Both the position numbers and the translations under genes were made by a program. Positions 34,698-43,149 of a stretch of 64,000 bases of DNA are shown here, in pieces. The notes below the pieces were generated by a model that was given only the letters and a program-made list of their open reading frames with translations, was not told the origin of the DNA and made no database searches. Within the stretch, counting starts at the first letter, position 1; every line of letters begins with the position of its first letter. Origin of the DNA: Leucobacter aridicollis (GTDB lineage Bacteria > Actinomycetota > Actinomycetes > Actinomycetales > Microbacteriaceae); the NCBI RefSeq assembly GCF_013409595.1, contig NZ_JACCBD010000001.1, positions 62,001 through 126,000 on the forward strand, in the 5' to 3' direction.

Positions 34698-36956
34698 ATG
34701 AACTCAATGAATCAAGCGACTCCGGAGGCGCACGACTCCAGCCCGCCGCTCCCGCCCGTCGCGCTCACCGCGGACGAGATCGCGGCCGACGCGCGCAACA
34801 AGCGCGGCCTGAAGATCGCGCTCTGGATCGGCATCGGCCTCATCGGTGCCGTTGGCTGGGCCATGCTCGCGCTCTCGCGCGGTGAGACCATCAACGCGAT
34901 CTGGTTCGTCTTCGCCGGCGTCGCGACCTACCTCATCGCGTACCGGTTCTACTCGCGCTTCATCGAAGCGAAGATCGTGCATGCCGACGACACCCGTGCG
35001 ACGCCGGCCGAGTACAAGGCAAACGGCAAGGACTACGTTGCCACCCACCGCAACGTGCTCTTCGGGCATCACTTCGCCGCAATCGCCGGCGCGGGCCCGC
35101 TCGTCGGACCGGTCCTGGCCGCGCAGTGGGGATTCCTTCCCGGCACGATCTGGATCATCGTCGGCGTCATCGTCGCCGGCGCCGTCCAGGACTACCTCGT
35201 CATGTTCTTCTCGACCCGCCGCGGCGGGCGCTCACTCGGGCAGATGGCCCGCGACCAGCTTGGCCGCATCGGCGGCACCGCCGCGATCATCGCCACGCTG
35301 CTCATCATGGTCATCATCGTCGCGATCCTCGCCCTCGTGGTCGTGAACGCGCTTGCCGAGAGCCCGTGGGGCGTCTTCTCCGTCGGCATGACGATCCCCA
35401 TCGCCCTCTTCATGGGCGTCTACCTCCGCTGGATTCGCCCCGGCAAGATCACCGAGATCTCGATTATTGGATTCGTGCTGCTCATGGTCGCGATCGTCGC
35501 CGGCGGCTGGGTCGCGGGCACCGAGTGGGGCACCGCAATCTTCACACTCGACAAGGTTTCGCTTGCCTGGTTCGTCGCGATCTACGGCTTCATCGCCGCC
35601 GTGCTGCCGGTCTGGCTGCTGCTCGCACCGCGCGACTACCTCTCGACGTTCATGAAGATCGGCGTGATCGTGCTGCTCGCCGCGGCGGTTGTCATCGCGA
35701 ACCCGCTCGTACAGGCGCCGCGGGTGAGCCAGTTTGCCGCGACCGAGGTGAACCCCGTGGTCTCGGGCAACATCTTCCCGTTCCTCTTCGTTACGATCGC
35801 GTGTGGTGCGCTCTCCGGGTTCCACGCACTCATCGCCTCGGGCACGACGCCGAAGATGGTGCAGAAGGAGCGCCAGACCCGCTTCATCGGGTTCGGCGGC
35901 ATGCTCATGGAGTCGTTCGTCGCGCTCATGGCACTCGTCGCCGCGGTCACCCTCGACCAGGGCATCTACTTCGCGATGAACTCCTCTGCCGCGGCAACGG
36001 GCGGCACCGTCGAAGGTGCAGTCGAGTTCGTCATGGGCCTCGGCATCGCCGGCGTCGACGTCACGCCCGAGATGCTCACCTCCGCGGCCCAGGCCGTCGG
36101 CGAGGAAAGCATCGTCTCCCGCACCGGCGGCGCCCCGACGCTCGCGCTCGGCCTCGCCAACATCATGAAGGACGTCATCGGCGGCCCCGCGATGATGGGC
36201 TTCTGGTACCACTTCGCGATCATGTTCGAGGCGCTGTTCATCCTCACCGCCGTCGACGCAGGCACCCGCGTCGCGCGCTTCATGCTGCAGGACACCATGG
36301 GCAACTTCGCGCCGAAGTTCCGCGACAACTCGTGGCGTCCGGGCGTCTGGCTGACGACCCTCATCATGGTGGCGGCCTGGGGCGCGATCCTGCTCATGGG
36401 CGTGACCGACCCGCTGGGCGGCATCAACACGCTGTTCCCGCTGTTCGGCATCGCGAACCAGTTGCTCGCGGCCATCGCGCTCGCCGTCGTCATGGCGATC
36501 ATCGCGGCGAAGCAGAACTTCAAATACCTCTGGGTCGTCGCGGCGCCGCTCGCGTTCATCGCCGTGGTCACGATCACCGGCTCCCTCTACAAGATCTTTT
36601 CCCCGGTCCCGGCGGTTGGGTACTTCGCGAACCACGTGAAGTACCGCGACGCGCTCGCCGCAGGCGACACATCGCTCGGTCCCGTGGAGAGCCTCGAGGC
36701 CATCGTGCGCAACACGATGGTGCAGGGGGTGCTCTCGATCGTGTTCGTCTCGCTCGCGATCATCGTGATTGTCACCGCGGTCGCAGCCGTGATCCGCTCG
36801 TATCGGACCGGCAAGGTCGTCGACACCGAGGATCCGTACGTGCCGAGCCGGACGTTCGGCGCCGCCGGGTTCATTGCGACGCCGAGCGAGCGCAAGCTGC
36901 AGGCCGAATGGGACGCGCTGCCCGAGGAGCTGAGGCCAGATGTCCAGCAGCACTAG
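34698..36956 (+). CDS. cstA: Carbon starvation protein CstA (pyruvate/peptide transporter)
   Basis: 752-residue membrane protein with about 16-18 helices. Family landmarks include YRFYSRFIEAKI, FGHHFAAIAGAGPLVGPVLAAQWG and the C-terminal DTEDPYVPSRTFG. CstA proteins import pyruvate or peptides when carbon is short. Start is uncertain between ATG 34698 (AGG about 8 bp upstream) and ATG 34692. Its end overlaps ybdD by 17 bp, a conserved pairing. Confidence 0.94.
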   Translation: MNSMNQATPEAHDSSPPLPPVALTADEIAADARNKRGLKIALWIGIGLIGAVGWAMLALSRGETINAIWFVFAGVATYLIAYRFYSRFIEAKIVHADDTRATPAEYKANGKDYVATHRNVLFGHHFAAIAGAGPLVGPVLAAQWGFLPGTIWIIVGVIVAGAVQDYLVMFFSTRRGGRSLGQMARDQLGRIGGTAAIIATLLIMVIIVAILALVVVNALAESPWGVFSVGMTIPIALFMGVYLRWIRPGKITEISIIGFVLLMVAIVAGGWVAGTEWGTAIFTLDKVSLAWFVAIYGFIAAVLPVWLLLAPRDYLSTFMKIGVIVLLAAAVVIANPLVQAPRVSQFAATEVNPVVSGNIFPFLFVTIACGALSGFHALIASGTTPKMVQKERQTRFIGFGGMLMESFVALMALVAAVTLDQGIYFAMNSSAAATGGTVEGAVEFVMGLGIAGVDVTPEMLTSAAQAVGEESIVSRTGGAPTLALGLANIMKDVIGGPAMMGFWYHFAIMFEALFILTAVDAGTRVARFMLQDTMGNFAPKFRDNSWRPGVWLTTLIMVAAWGAILLMGVTDPLGGINTLFPLFGIANQLLAAIALAVVMAIIAAKQNFKYLWVVAAPLAFIAVVTITGSLYKIFSPVPAVGYFANHVKYRDALAAGDTSLGPVESLEAIVRNTMVQGVLSIVFVSLAIIVIVTAVAAVIRSYRTGKVVDTEDPYVPSRTFGAAGFIATPSERKLQAEWDALPEELRPDVQQH

Positions 36957-37167
36957 TCGCGCCCGGCGAGAGCCCGGCGGTAGCCTCCGCCGGAGGCTTC
37001 GCGCCGCGCTGAGCTACCTGCACGAGCTCACGGGCGAGGGCGCGTACGCGGCCTACGTTGCCCATGCGGGGCGCGCGCACCCGGGCGCCGAGGTGCTCTC
37101 GGAGCGCGAGTTCTGGCGCGAGCGGTACGCGGACGAAGACGCGAACCCAGGGTCGCGCTGCTGCTGA
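36940..37167 (+). CDS. ybdD: YbdD/YjiX-family small protein
   Basis: 75-residue partner of CstA. Conserved core LSYLHELTGEGAYAAYVAHAGRAHPGAEVLSEREFWRERY and the family's terminal Cys-Cys (SRCC) are present. In Escherichia coli YbdD/YjiX proteins are needed for pyruvate uptake by the CstA/BtsT transporters. Start lies 17 bp inside cstA, implying coupled translation. Confidence 0.92.
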   Translation: MSSSTSRARREPGGSLRRRLRAALSYLHELTGEGAYAAYVAHAGRAHPGAEVLSEREFWRERYADEDANPGSRCC

Positions 37168-37173
37168 ACCGCG

Positions 37174-37215
37174 CCGGCGTTCACTCACGGCCGGATCGCT
37201 GTGAGTGAACGCCGG
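37174..37215 (+). terminator. Terminator hairpin after ybdD
   Basis: Perfect 15-bp stem CCGGCGTTCACTCAC and complement with a 12-nt loop, 7 bp beyond the ybdD stop and just upstream of the M13 peptidase promoter. Confidence 0.75.
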
Positions 37216-37250
37216 TCGCGCGTTCGGGCGCCCCGGCTAGGCTGAAGGGC

Positions 37251-39254
37251 ATGAGCAACGCAGCGCCCGGCAAGTCCGGCATCGACCTCTCCGAACTCGA
37301 TCCGGCGGTGCGCCCGCAGGACGACCTCTTCCGCCACATGAACGGCAAGTGGATCGACCGCACCGAGATCCCCGCCGACAAGGCACGCTACGGCTCCTTC
37401 GCCGTGCTCGCCGAGAACGCGGAGGAGGCGGTGCGCGACATCATTACCGGCACCGAGGCCCCCGCGGCCGGCCTCGTCGAGGGCGGCGCAGACGCGGAGG
37501 CCGATAAGGTCGCCGCGCTGTATGCGAGCTTCATGGACACGGAGCGGATCGACGCCCTCGGCGCCGAGCCGATCCGCGCCGACCTCGACCGCGCGCTTGC
37601 TGTCCCGTCGATCCCCGAGCTCGTGCGCGTGACCGCTGAGCTCGAACGGAAGGGCCTCGGCGGGTTCTACGGCATGTTCATCGACAACGACCCGGGCGAC
37701 CCGGCGCGCTACATCCTCTTCGTCATGCAGGGCGGGATCGGGCTCCCCGACGAGTCCTACTACCGCGAGGAGCAGTTCGCCGAGGTGCGCGAGCAGTACC
37801 GCGCGCACATCGCCCGCATGCTCACCCTCGCCGGCGTCGGCTCGAAGACCGCCGGCGATCCTGAGCGCCTCGCCGAGCTCGCCTTTGATCTCGAGACGCG
37901 CATCGCTGCGAGCCACTGGGACACTGTCGCGAGCCGCGACATCCAGAAGCTCTATAACCTGCGCGACTTCGCCGGGCTCCAGGAGATCACCCCGCAGCTT
38001 GACTGGCAGGCGTACATCGCCGCGATGGGCGCACCTGAGGCCGCCTTCGCCGAGGTCGTCGCCGCCCAGCCCGACGCGCTCGCGGGTCTCGCGGCGCTGC
38101 TCGTCGAGGACGAGCTTGAGGCCTGGCAGGCGTGGCTCGCGTGGTCAATCGTCCGCTCCTCTGCGGCGCTCCTCACGCAGGAGATGTCGCGCGCGAACTT
38201 CGACTTCTACGGCACCGCGCTCACCGGCGCGACCGAGCAGCGCGAGCGCTGGCGCCGCGGCGTCTCGTTCGTCGAGGGCGCTATGGGCGAGGCCGTCGGC
38301 CGCATCTACGTCGAGCGCCACTTCGATGAGAACTCAAAGGCAGCGATGGACGAGCTCGTCGGTCACCTCATCGGGGCCTACCGGGACTCCATCGAGGAGC
38401 TGTCGTGGATGGGCGAGGGCACCCGCGAGCGAGCCCTCGAAAAGCTCGGGAAGTTCACGCCGAAGATCGGCTACCCGGAGAAGTGGCGTGACTATTCGGC
38501 GCTCGCCGCAGACGCGAGCGACCTCGTCGGCAACTCGCAGCGCGTGGCCGAGTACGAGTTCGAGCGCGAGTTCGGCAAGATCGGCAAGCCGATCGACGCA
38601 ACCGAGTGGTTCATGACCCCGCAGACGGTGAACGCGTACTACAACCCGGGCATGAACGAGATCGTGTTCCCCGCTGCCATCCTGCAGCCCCCGTTCTTCG
38701 ATGTGACCTGGGACGCGGCGACGAACTTCGGCGCGATCGGCGCGGTCATCGGCCATGAGATCGGTCATGGCTTCGACGATCAGGGTTCGCGCTACGACGG
38801 CGACGGCAAGCTCACCGACTGGTGGACGGAGCAGGACCGCGAGGCGTTCGAGAAGCTCACGGGAGCGCTCATCGGCCAGTACAACGAGCTCTCCCCTGAG
38901 GGCGCCGACGGCCAGACCGTGAACGGCGAGTTGACGATCGGCGAGAACATCGGTGACCTGTCGGGTCTCGAGATCGCGTGGAAGGCGTACCTGCGCTCGC
39001 TCGCGGGCGCCGAGTCGCCGGTGATCGACGGGCTCACGGGGGCCGAGCGCTTCTTCCTGGCCTGGGCGCAGGCGTGGCAGCAGAAGTCGCGCCCGGCTGA
39101 GGTCGTGCGGCTCCTGACGATCGACCCGCACTCGCCGAACGAGTTCCGGTGCAACCAGATCTTGAAGAACCTCGATGCGTACCACGAGGCGTACGGCACG
39201 AAGCCTGGCGACAAGCTCTACCTCGCGCCGGAGGAGCGCGTGAGCATCTGGTAG
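37251..39254 (+). CDS. pepO: M13-family metalloendopeptidase (PepO-like)
   Basis: 667-residue neprilysin-type zinc peptidase. HEIGH is at residues 502-506 (HEIGHGFDDQG), the third zinc ligand Glu565 is in GENIGDLSG, and the substrate-binding NAYYNP is near residue 463. The C-terminal ERVSIW is the family terminus. No signal peptide, so cytoplasmic as for actinobacterial PepO. ATG follows TAGGCT by 7 bp (37238-37243), so leaderless. Downstream hairpin at 39267. Likely degrades small peptides. Confidence 0.95.
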   Translation: MSNAAPGKSGIDLSELDPAVRPQDDLFRHMNGKWIDRTEIPADKARYGSFAVLAENAEEAVRDIITGTEAPAAGLVEGGADAEADKVAALYASFMDTERIDALGAEPIRADLDRALAVPSIPELVRVTAELERKGLGGFYGMFIDNDPGDPARYILFVMQGGIGLPDESYYREEQFAEVREQYRAHIARMLTLAGVGSKTAGDPERLAELAFDLETRIAASHWDTVASRDIQKLYNLRDFAGLQEITPQLDWQAYIAAMGAPEAAFAEVVAAQPDALAGLAALLVEDELEAWQAWLAWSIVRSSAALLTQEMSRANFDFYGTALTGATEQRERWRRGVSFVEGAMGEAVGRIYVERHFDENSKAAMDELVGHLIGAYRDSIEELSWMGEGTRERALEKLGKFTPKIGYPEKWRDYSALAADASDLVGNSQRVAEYEFEREFGKIGKPIDATEWFMTPQTVNAYYNPGMNEIVFPAAILQPPFFDVTWDAATNFGAIGAVIGHEIGHGFDDQGSRYDGDGKLTDWWTEQDREAFEKLTGALIGQYNELSPEGADGQTVNGELTIGENIGDLSGLEIAWKAYLRSLAGAESPVIDGLTGAERFFLAWAQAWQQKSRPAEVVRLLTIDPHSPNEFRCNQILKNLDAYHEAYGTKPGDKLYLAPEERVSIW

Positions 39255-39266
39255 GCGGGTGGCTTG

Positions 39267-39300
39267 GCGAGCGCCTCGGGGATTGCCCCGGGGCGCTCGC
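39267..39300 (+). terminator. Terminator of the M13 peptidase gene
   Basis: 15-bp stem GCGAGCGCCTCGGGG with complement (one U-G) and an ATTG loop, followed by TTG. Starts 13 bp after the stop. Confidence 0.85.
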
Positions 39301-39361
39301 TTGATGTGGGGCCTCGTCAGTCCCCGCCTGCGGTGACACGCTCTCGGCCGGCACCAGCAAG

Positions 39362-39382
39362 TAATGAAAACCAATATCATTA
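39362..39382. promoter_or_regulatory. Fur/Zur-like operator overlapping a -10 box
   Basis: AT-rich 21-bp imperfect palindrome with perfect ends TAATGA...TCATTA and a core close to the 7-1-7 Fur-superfamily pattern; TGAAAAC resembles half of actinobacterial Zur boxes. It contains TATCAT (39375-39380), a good -10 box 7 bp before an ATG at 39388. The site would control the yibE/F transcript. Which Fur-family member binds is inference. Confidence 0.5.
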
Positions 39383-39387
39383 ACTGC

Positions 39388-39468
39388 ATGAGATGCCGCG
39401 TCCTGTCCCACACGTCCCCGCGTTCAGCGGTCCGCCACCGCGCCACGGGCACCGGCCATGCGGGCTGA
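39388..39468 (+). CDS. Candidate leaderless upstream ORF (26 residues)
   Basis: ATG 7 bp after the TATCAT box, so positioned for leaderless translation. It encodes a short Arg/His/Thr-rich peptide starting MRCRVLSHTSPRS and its TGA (39466-39468) overlaps the beginning of the yibE/F gene (ATG 39458) in another frame. This layout fits translational coupling by termination-reinitiation, which would explain why the yibE/F start has no clear SD. No homologue is known to me. Confidence 0.35.
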   Translation: MRCRVLSHTSPRSAVRHRATGTGHAG

Positions 39469-40741
39469 CCCGGGCGCACCCGGGCGCTTCGGCGCCGCGT
39501 GGCTGGCGAAGGTGCGCCGCGACGGTCGCTGGCGGATGCACGCCGTGCTCGGCGCGATCCTCGGGGCCCTGCTGCTTGCGACCTCGCTCGCAACGGCCGC
39601 GCTCTGGCCGGACGCCGAACAGGTCCCGATCCACGGCGCCGCCGACGCCGCCGGGAGTGAGATCATCACCGTCCGGGTCACGGACGTTGTCCCCATCCCC
39701 TGCGCGCAGGGCGGTCCCGGCGTCGACGGCGCGGCTGAGCCGGCGGCTGCCGCGGAACCGCCTTCGAGCGACTGCTTCGAGGTGCGGGCGACCCTGCCGG
39801 TCGGGAAGCCCGTGAGCTTCACGCTCAACCACATGAACACCCATCCCGTCACGCCGCAGGAGGGTGACCGCGTGCGCGTCATCACGGGCGGGTCGAGCGA
39901 GTCGGGGGACGCGCAGTACTACTTCTACGACTACCCGCGCAGCGGCAAGCTGCTCGCGATCGCGGTGGTGTTCGCGCTCATCGTGATCGGCGTCGGCAGG
40001 TGGCGCGGCGCGCTGTCGCTCGTCGGTGTCGCGGCGGCGGTCGGGGTGTTGGTCGCGTTCGTGCTTCCCGCGGTGCTCGCCGGCAAGCCGCCGATCCTCG
40101 TCGCCGTGACGGCCTCCGCCGGGATCATGACGCTCGTGCTCTACCTCGCCCACGGCATTTCGCACCGCACCACGGCAGCGCTCTTCGGGGCGATGTTTGG
40201 CATCCTGTTCACGGCCGTGGCTGGGTTCGGGGTGACGCGATGGTTGCGGTTTAGCGGGATCGCCTCGACCGAGGACGCGAGCCTCCTCGTTGCGGTGCCC
40301 GGGCTGAACATGAACGACCTGCTCACCGCGACGATCGTCATCGCCGGGCTTGGCGTGTTGAACGACATCACGGTCGCGCAGGCGTCGGCGGTCTGGGAGA
40401 TGCGCGAGCTCAATCCCCAGGCGAGCAAGCGGCGGCTGTATCTCGCGGCGATGCGGATCGGCCGGGACCACATCGCGTCGAGCATCTACACCCTCGTCTT
40501 CGCGTACGCGGGCGCGATGCTCGGGGTGCTGCTGTTGATCTACACGTACCCGCGAGATCTGCTGGATCTCATCACGTCCGAGCAGATTGCCCAAGAGGTG
40601 GTTCGCACGCTCATCGGCGCCGCCGGGCTCGTGCTGTCGATGCCGGTGACCACTGCCCTGGCGGTGCTGTTCGCGCGGGAGCCGCAGGCTGACGACGCCC
40701 CCGCCGCGGGCGGCGACGACGCCGCGGTGCGGGTGAGCTGA
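39458..40741 (+). CDS. YibE/F-like family membrane protein
   Basis: 427-residue protein of the YibE/F family of multi-pass membrane proteins with unknown substrate. One N-terminal helix (about 27-46), an extracytoplasmic domain to about 155, then seven or so helices; GLGVLNDITVAQASAVWEMRE near residue 295 is the family signature. A Fur/Zur-like box lies 76 bp upstream, suggesting metal-responsive control. An IS481 element is inserted 8 bp after its stop. Confidence 0.9.
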   Translation: MRADPGAPGRFGAAWLAKVRRDGRWRMHAVLGAILGALLLATSLATAALWPDAEQVPIHGAADAAGSEIITVRVTDVVPIPCAQGGPGVDGAAEPAAAAEPPSSDCFEVRATLPVGKPVSFTLNHMNTHPVTPQEGDRVRVITGGSSESGDAQYYFYDYPRSGKLLAIAVVFALIVIGVGRWRGALSLVGVAAAVGVLVAFVLPAVLAGKPPILVAVTASAGIMTLVLYLAHGISHRTTAALFGAMFGILFTAVAGFGVTRWLRFSGIASTEDASLLVAVPGLNMNDLLTATIVIAGLGVLNDITVAQASAVWEMRELNPQASKRRLYLAAMRIGRDHIASSIYTLVFAYAGAMLGVLLLIYTYPRDLLDLITSEQIAQEVVRTLIGAAGLVLSMPVTTALAVLFAREPQADDAPAAGGDDAAVRVS

Positions 40742-40749
40742 GCGCTAGG

Positions 40750-41812
40750 TGTACTGACCCGGAGGGTTGTTGACATAGGAGAGACCTTCGTTGTCGAGTT
40801 GGAGCTGTCTAGTTCCCCTACTCGCTCAAACGAAGGTCTCTCATGTCTCACGCTAATGCCCGGCTCGCTCCTGCCGGTAGAATGATCCTGGTCCAACGCA
40901 TTCAATCGGGTCGCCCTGTCGCTCATGTTGCCTCGGAGATGGGAATCTCGCGCACGACTGCGTGGCGGTGGTGGCGCAGGTTCCAGGAAGCCGGGGTTAC
41001 GGGATTACGGGATCGGTCGAGCGCGGCCAGGTCGCATCCGCGGCGCACTCCCGGATGCATGGAGACCCGGGTGCGGATCGTGCGCGCGCTCACCAGACGT
41101 GGCCCGGTATTCATCGCGGGCAAGCTCGGCATGCACGCCTCGACAGTCGGGCGGGTGCTGCGTCGCCATCACACCCCGTTGTTACGTGAACTTGATCCCG
41201 TGACTGGGATCAGGATCCGTGCGGAACGACGGTCCGCGAACCGATACGAACACGAGTATCCGGGCTCGTTGATCCATATCGATGTGAAGAAGCTCGGCCG
41301 TATCCCTGACGGCGGTGGGTGGCGGCTCCATGGGCGCAGCGAACGTCCGAACCGGAAACGAGGACAAGGGTACGACTACGTCCACACCGTGATCGATGAC
41401 CACTCTCGTGTCGCGTATGCCGAGATCCACGACGACGAGAAAGGCGTGACCGCGGCCGGTGTCCTTGAACGCGCGATCGGGTTCTACGCGTCGCTTGGGG
41501 TACGTGTTGAGCGTGTCATCAGCGATAACGCGTTCGCGTACCGGCACTCCGCCGCGTTCAGAGACGTCGTCACCCAGCACAGTATTCAGCACCGGTTCAT
41601 TCGCCCGCACTGTCCCTGGACCAATGGGAAAGTCGAACGCCTCAACCGCACTCTCGCGACAGAGTGGGCGTACGCGAGACCCTGGACTTCTAACGACGAA
41701 CGTCGAGCAGGATTGACGGCCTGGCTTGACTACTACAACCTAGACAGAGCTCACCTCGGCATCGACGGTCAAACTCCCATCGACCGAGTCAACAACGGTC
41801 GAGGTCAGTACA
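40750..41812 (+). mobile_element. Intact IS481-family insertion sequence
   Basis: 1063-bp element. Terminal inverted repeats of 25 bp match at 21 positions (both begin TGTACTGACC and end GTTGTTGAC; 40750-40774 and 41788-41812). A 6-bp direct repeat GCTAGG flanks it (40744-40749 and 41813-41818), matching the NCTAGN target known for IS481. One intact DDE transposase fills it. The insertion falls between the convergent yibE/F and 41814-42764 genes without breaking either. Confidence 0.95.
40779..40842 (+). promoter_or_regulatory. Hairpin sequestering the transposase ribosome site
   Basis: A perfect 14-bp inverted repeat (GAGAGACCTTCGTT at 40779-40792 and complement at 40829-40842, 36-nt spacer) ends exactly at the transposase ATG. 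The downstream arm contains the GAAGG SD. In transcripts entering from outside the element both arms are present and the SD would be masked; transcripts started inside would lack the first arm. TTGACA at 40770-40775 is a possible inward -35. Confidence 0.6.
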
Positions 41813-41817
41813 GCTAG
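40843..41817 (+). CDS. IS481-family transposase
   Basis: 324-residue DDE transposase. An N-terminal helix-turn-helix (residues about 14-55, VAHVASEMGISRTTAWRWWRRF) binds the ends. Catalytic residues: Asp147 (IHIDVKK), Asp228 (VISDNAF) and Glu265 (NGKVERLNR). The frame is intact. The coding region runs through the right inverted repeat, and its TAG stop (41815-41817) lies in the flanking target duplication, not in the element itself. It overlaps the stop of the convergent host gene by 4 bp. Confidence 0.96.
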   Translation: MSHANARLAPAGRMILVQRIQSGRPVAHVASEMGISRTTAWRWWRRFQEAGVTGLRDRSSAARSHPRRTPGCMETRVRIVRALTRRGPVFIAGKLGMHASTVGRVLRRHHTPLLRELDPVTGIRIRAERRSANRYEHEYPGSLIHIDVKKLGRIPDGGGWRLHGRSERPNRKRGQGYDYVHTVIDDHSRVAYAEIHDDEKGVTAAGVLERAIGFYASLGVRVERVISDNAFAYRHSAAFRDVVTQHSIQHRFIRPHCPWTNGKVERLNRTLATEWAYARPWTSNDERRAGLTAWLDYYNLDRAHLGIDGQTPIDRVNNGRGQYS

Positions 41818-42764
41818 GGGGCGTCGGGTGCGCCTGGAGTGGCATCAGGATCGGCGCCGAAGCGCTCGAGCTGTTTCCGCTCGGCGGCGGCCTGCTTCCG
41901 TTCGATGCTCAACTGCTTGCGACCGGCCGCGAGCTGCTTGCGCTCGGCGCGCCGAACCTCGCGGGGTTGCCGGGGCGGGATCACCGCGAGGTTCTCGGGG
42001 TAGGCAAACGGCGCGGGGCCGAACGCGGTGCGAGCCGAACGCACGACCTTGCGTCCGAGCAGCCTGTTGCCCGTGCCGCCGATCACGGCGCCGACGCCGT
42101 AGGGGATCACCTTGCCAATGACCGACGCGGTGCCGGTCTTCGCGAGCTTCTTCAGGAACATCGATCGGAGCTGATCGACCGCCGGCCCGACGAGGTTCTT
42201 CGGCATCGCGGTCGTGACGATCTCGCTCCAGAACGCGTTTCGGGCCATCCCGCCCGCGACCTGGCCGGTGACCTGTCGGAGCAGGGTGGCGCCCTCGTCG
42301 CCGAGCATAAGCGCGAGGATCAGGGCGTGCGTGCGGTCACGGTCGGTGAGCACGATCCCGTGCACCTCGGCGACCGCGTGTGCGAAGAGTGCGGTCGCCT
42401 CGATGAAGCCGAGAGTCTCGGCGCCGGCGAGCGCGAGGGCAGCTGCGGTGCCGACCGCCGGGATTGCCGCAGCCGCGCCAACGCCCGCGCCGCCCGTCAT
42501 CACGGTCGTGAGGTAGTGCCGCTCGAGCATCTCAATGAGCTGTTGTGGGGTGGCGCCCGGATGGCGCGAGCGGATGCGCTTGAGGTGCGCGAGCACGATT
42601 GGCCGCTGCACGGTGAGCACGCCGTCAAGGGCCTTGGCAACCGCCGGGTGCTGCTGGCTGGTGGCGTGGCCGGTGGCGCCGCTTGCCGGGCTGCTCGGGG
42701 CTGCGTCGACGACGATGATCGGCTCCTCGGGCCGAGGCTCGTAGCGGTAGCGGGGCTGATTCAT
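41814..42764 (-). CDS. Conserved hypothetical protein with hydrophobic core and Arg/Lys coiled tail
   Basis: 316-residue protein I do not assign to a named family; it resembles actinobacterial EcsC-like hypotheticals. Residues about 90-135 are small and hydrophobic (GGAGVGAAAAIPAVGTAAALALAGAETLGFIE), followed by AEVHGIVLTDRDRTHALILALMLGDEGATLL. Residues about 270-305 form a charged repeat (RKQLAAGRKQLSIERKQAAAERKQLE), probably a helix. ATG lies 6 bp after TAGCAT (42771-42776), so leaderless. Its TAG stop falls within the IS target duplication, so the insertion left it whole. Confidence 0.8.
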   Translation of the reverse strand: MNQPRYRYEPRPEEPIIVVDAAPSSPASGATGHATSQQHPAVAKALDGVLTVQRPIVLAHLKRIRSRHPGATPQQLIEMLERHYLTTVMTGGAGVGAAAAIPAVGTAAALALAGAETLGFIEATALFAHAVAEVHGIVLTDRDRTHALILALMLGDEGATLLRQVTGQVAGGMARNAFWSEIVTTAMPKNLVGPAVDQLRSMFLKKLAKTGTASVIGKVIPYGVGAVIGGTGNRLLGRKVVRSARTAFGPAPFAYPENLAVIPPRQPREVRRAERKQLAAGRKQLSIERKQAAAERKQLERFGADPDATPGAPDAP

Positions 42765-42892
42765 AGCATCATGCTACGCAGCGAGGCTGGGCGGGAGATA
42801 GCTGTTCGCTGTCGGGGGAGCGGGCCTGCCTGCTGCCCTCGCCGTATGGGTCGCATCTCTCCAGCGCCTGTCGGCCCAACGCGTAGCAATGT

Positions 42893-42948
42893 GATCTGCG
42901 ATGCGCATGCCCGAACCGGCGAGGGACGGTATTGGATTCGCAGATCCC
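42893..42948. repeat. Imperfect palindromic repeat, copy 1
   Basis: 56-bp sequence collinear with the copy at 49428-49483 (about 40 of 56 positions match; GATCTGCGATGCG is identical). Terminal 9-bp arms GATCTGCGA/TCGCAGATC pair perfectly; the centre is more decayed than in copy 2. It lies in the 385-bp gap between the hypothetical gene and the GntR regulator. The gap has no gene; it also holds a second small hairpin (GGCTGCC, 42959-42988) and the GntR promoter. Confidence 0.55.
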
Positions 42949-43044
42949 AGATGTATTGGCTGCCGTATGGGGGCAATGGGGGCAGCCAGCCACGGATCGC
43001 CAGTGCCCCATCAGTAGCGCGAGGTGGCGGCTGCAATGAATTCC

Positions 43045-43093
43045 TTGACAATCTCCCGCCAGCCTCGTAGGTTCATTAGTGAAGTAATGAACC
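43045..43093 (+). promoter_or_regulatory. Promoter and GntR operator of the ABC operon
   Basis: Consensus -35 TTGACA (43045-43050), a 17-bp spacer and -10 TAGGTT (43068-43073). A perfect 9-bp inverted repeat GGTTCATTA-N6-TAATGAACC (43070-43093) overlaps the -10 and start point. This is the expected position for repression by the YtrA-type GntR protein encoded next. Confidence 0.75.
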
Positions 43094-43105
43094 AAGGGAG
43101 TGGAT

Positions 43106-43138
43106 ATGATGCGATCACGGGTACCGGGCCCGAGGTGA
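43106..43138 (+). CDS. Possible 10-residue leader peptide
   Basis: ATG ATG preceded by AAGGGAG at good spacing, reading MMRSRVPGPR then TGA, in the leader between the GntR operator and the gntR start. It might tune translation of the regulator, whose own SD (GAGGTGA) follows 2 bp after its stop. Too short to support by homology. Confidence 0.25.
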   Translation: MMRSRVPGPR

Positions 43139-43149
43139 CGAGGTGACAC

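Noticed and set aside
35126..37012. Plus-strand frame of 628 codons within cstA
   Set aside because: Shifted frame of CstA, very rich in Arg and His; CstA frame carries the conserved helices.
42761..43051. Small minus-strand ORF in the gap before gntR (96 codons)
   Set aside because: No SD, no family similarity, and it spans the palindromic repeat.
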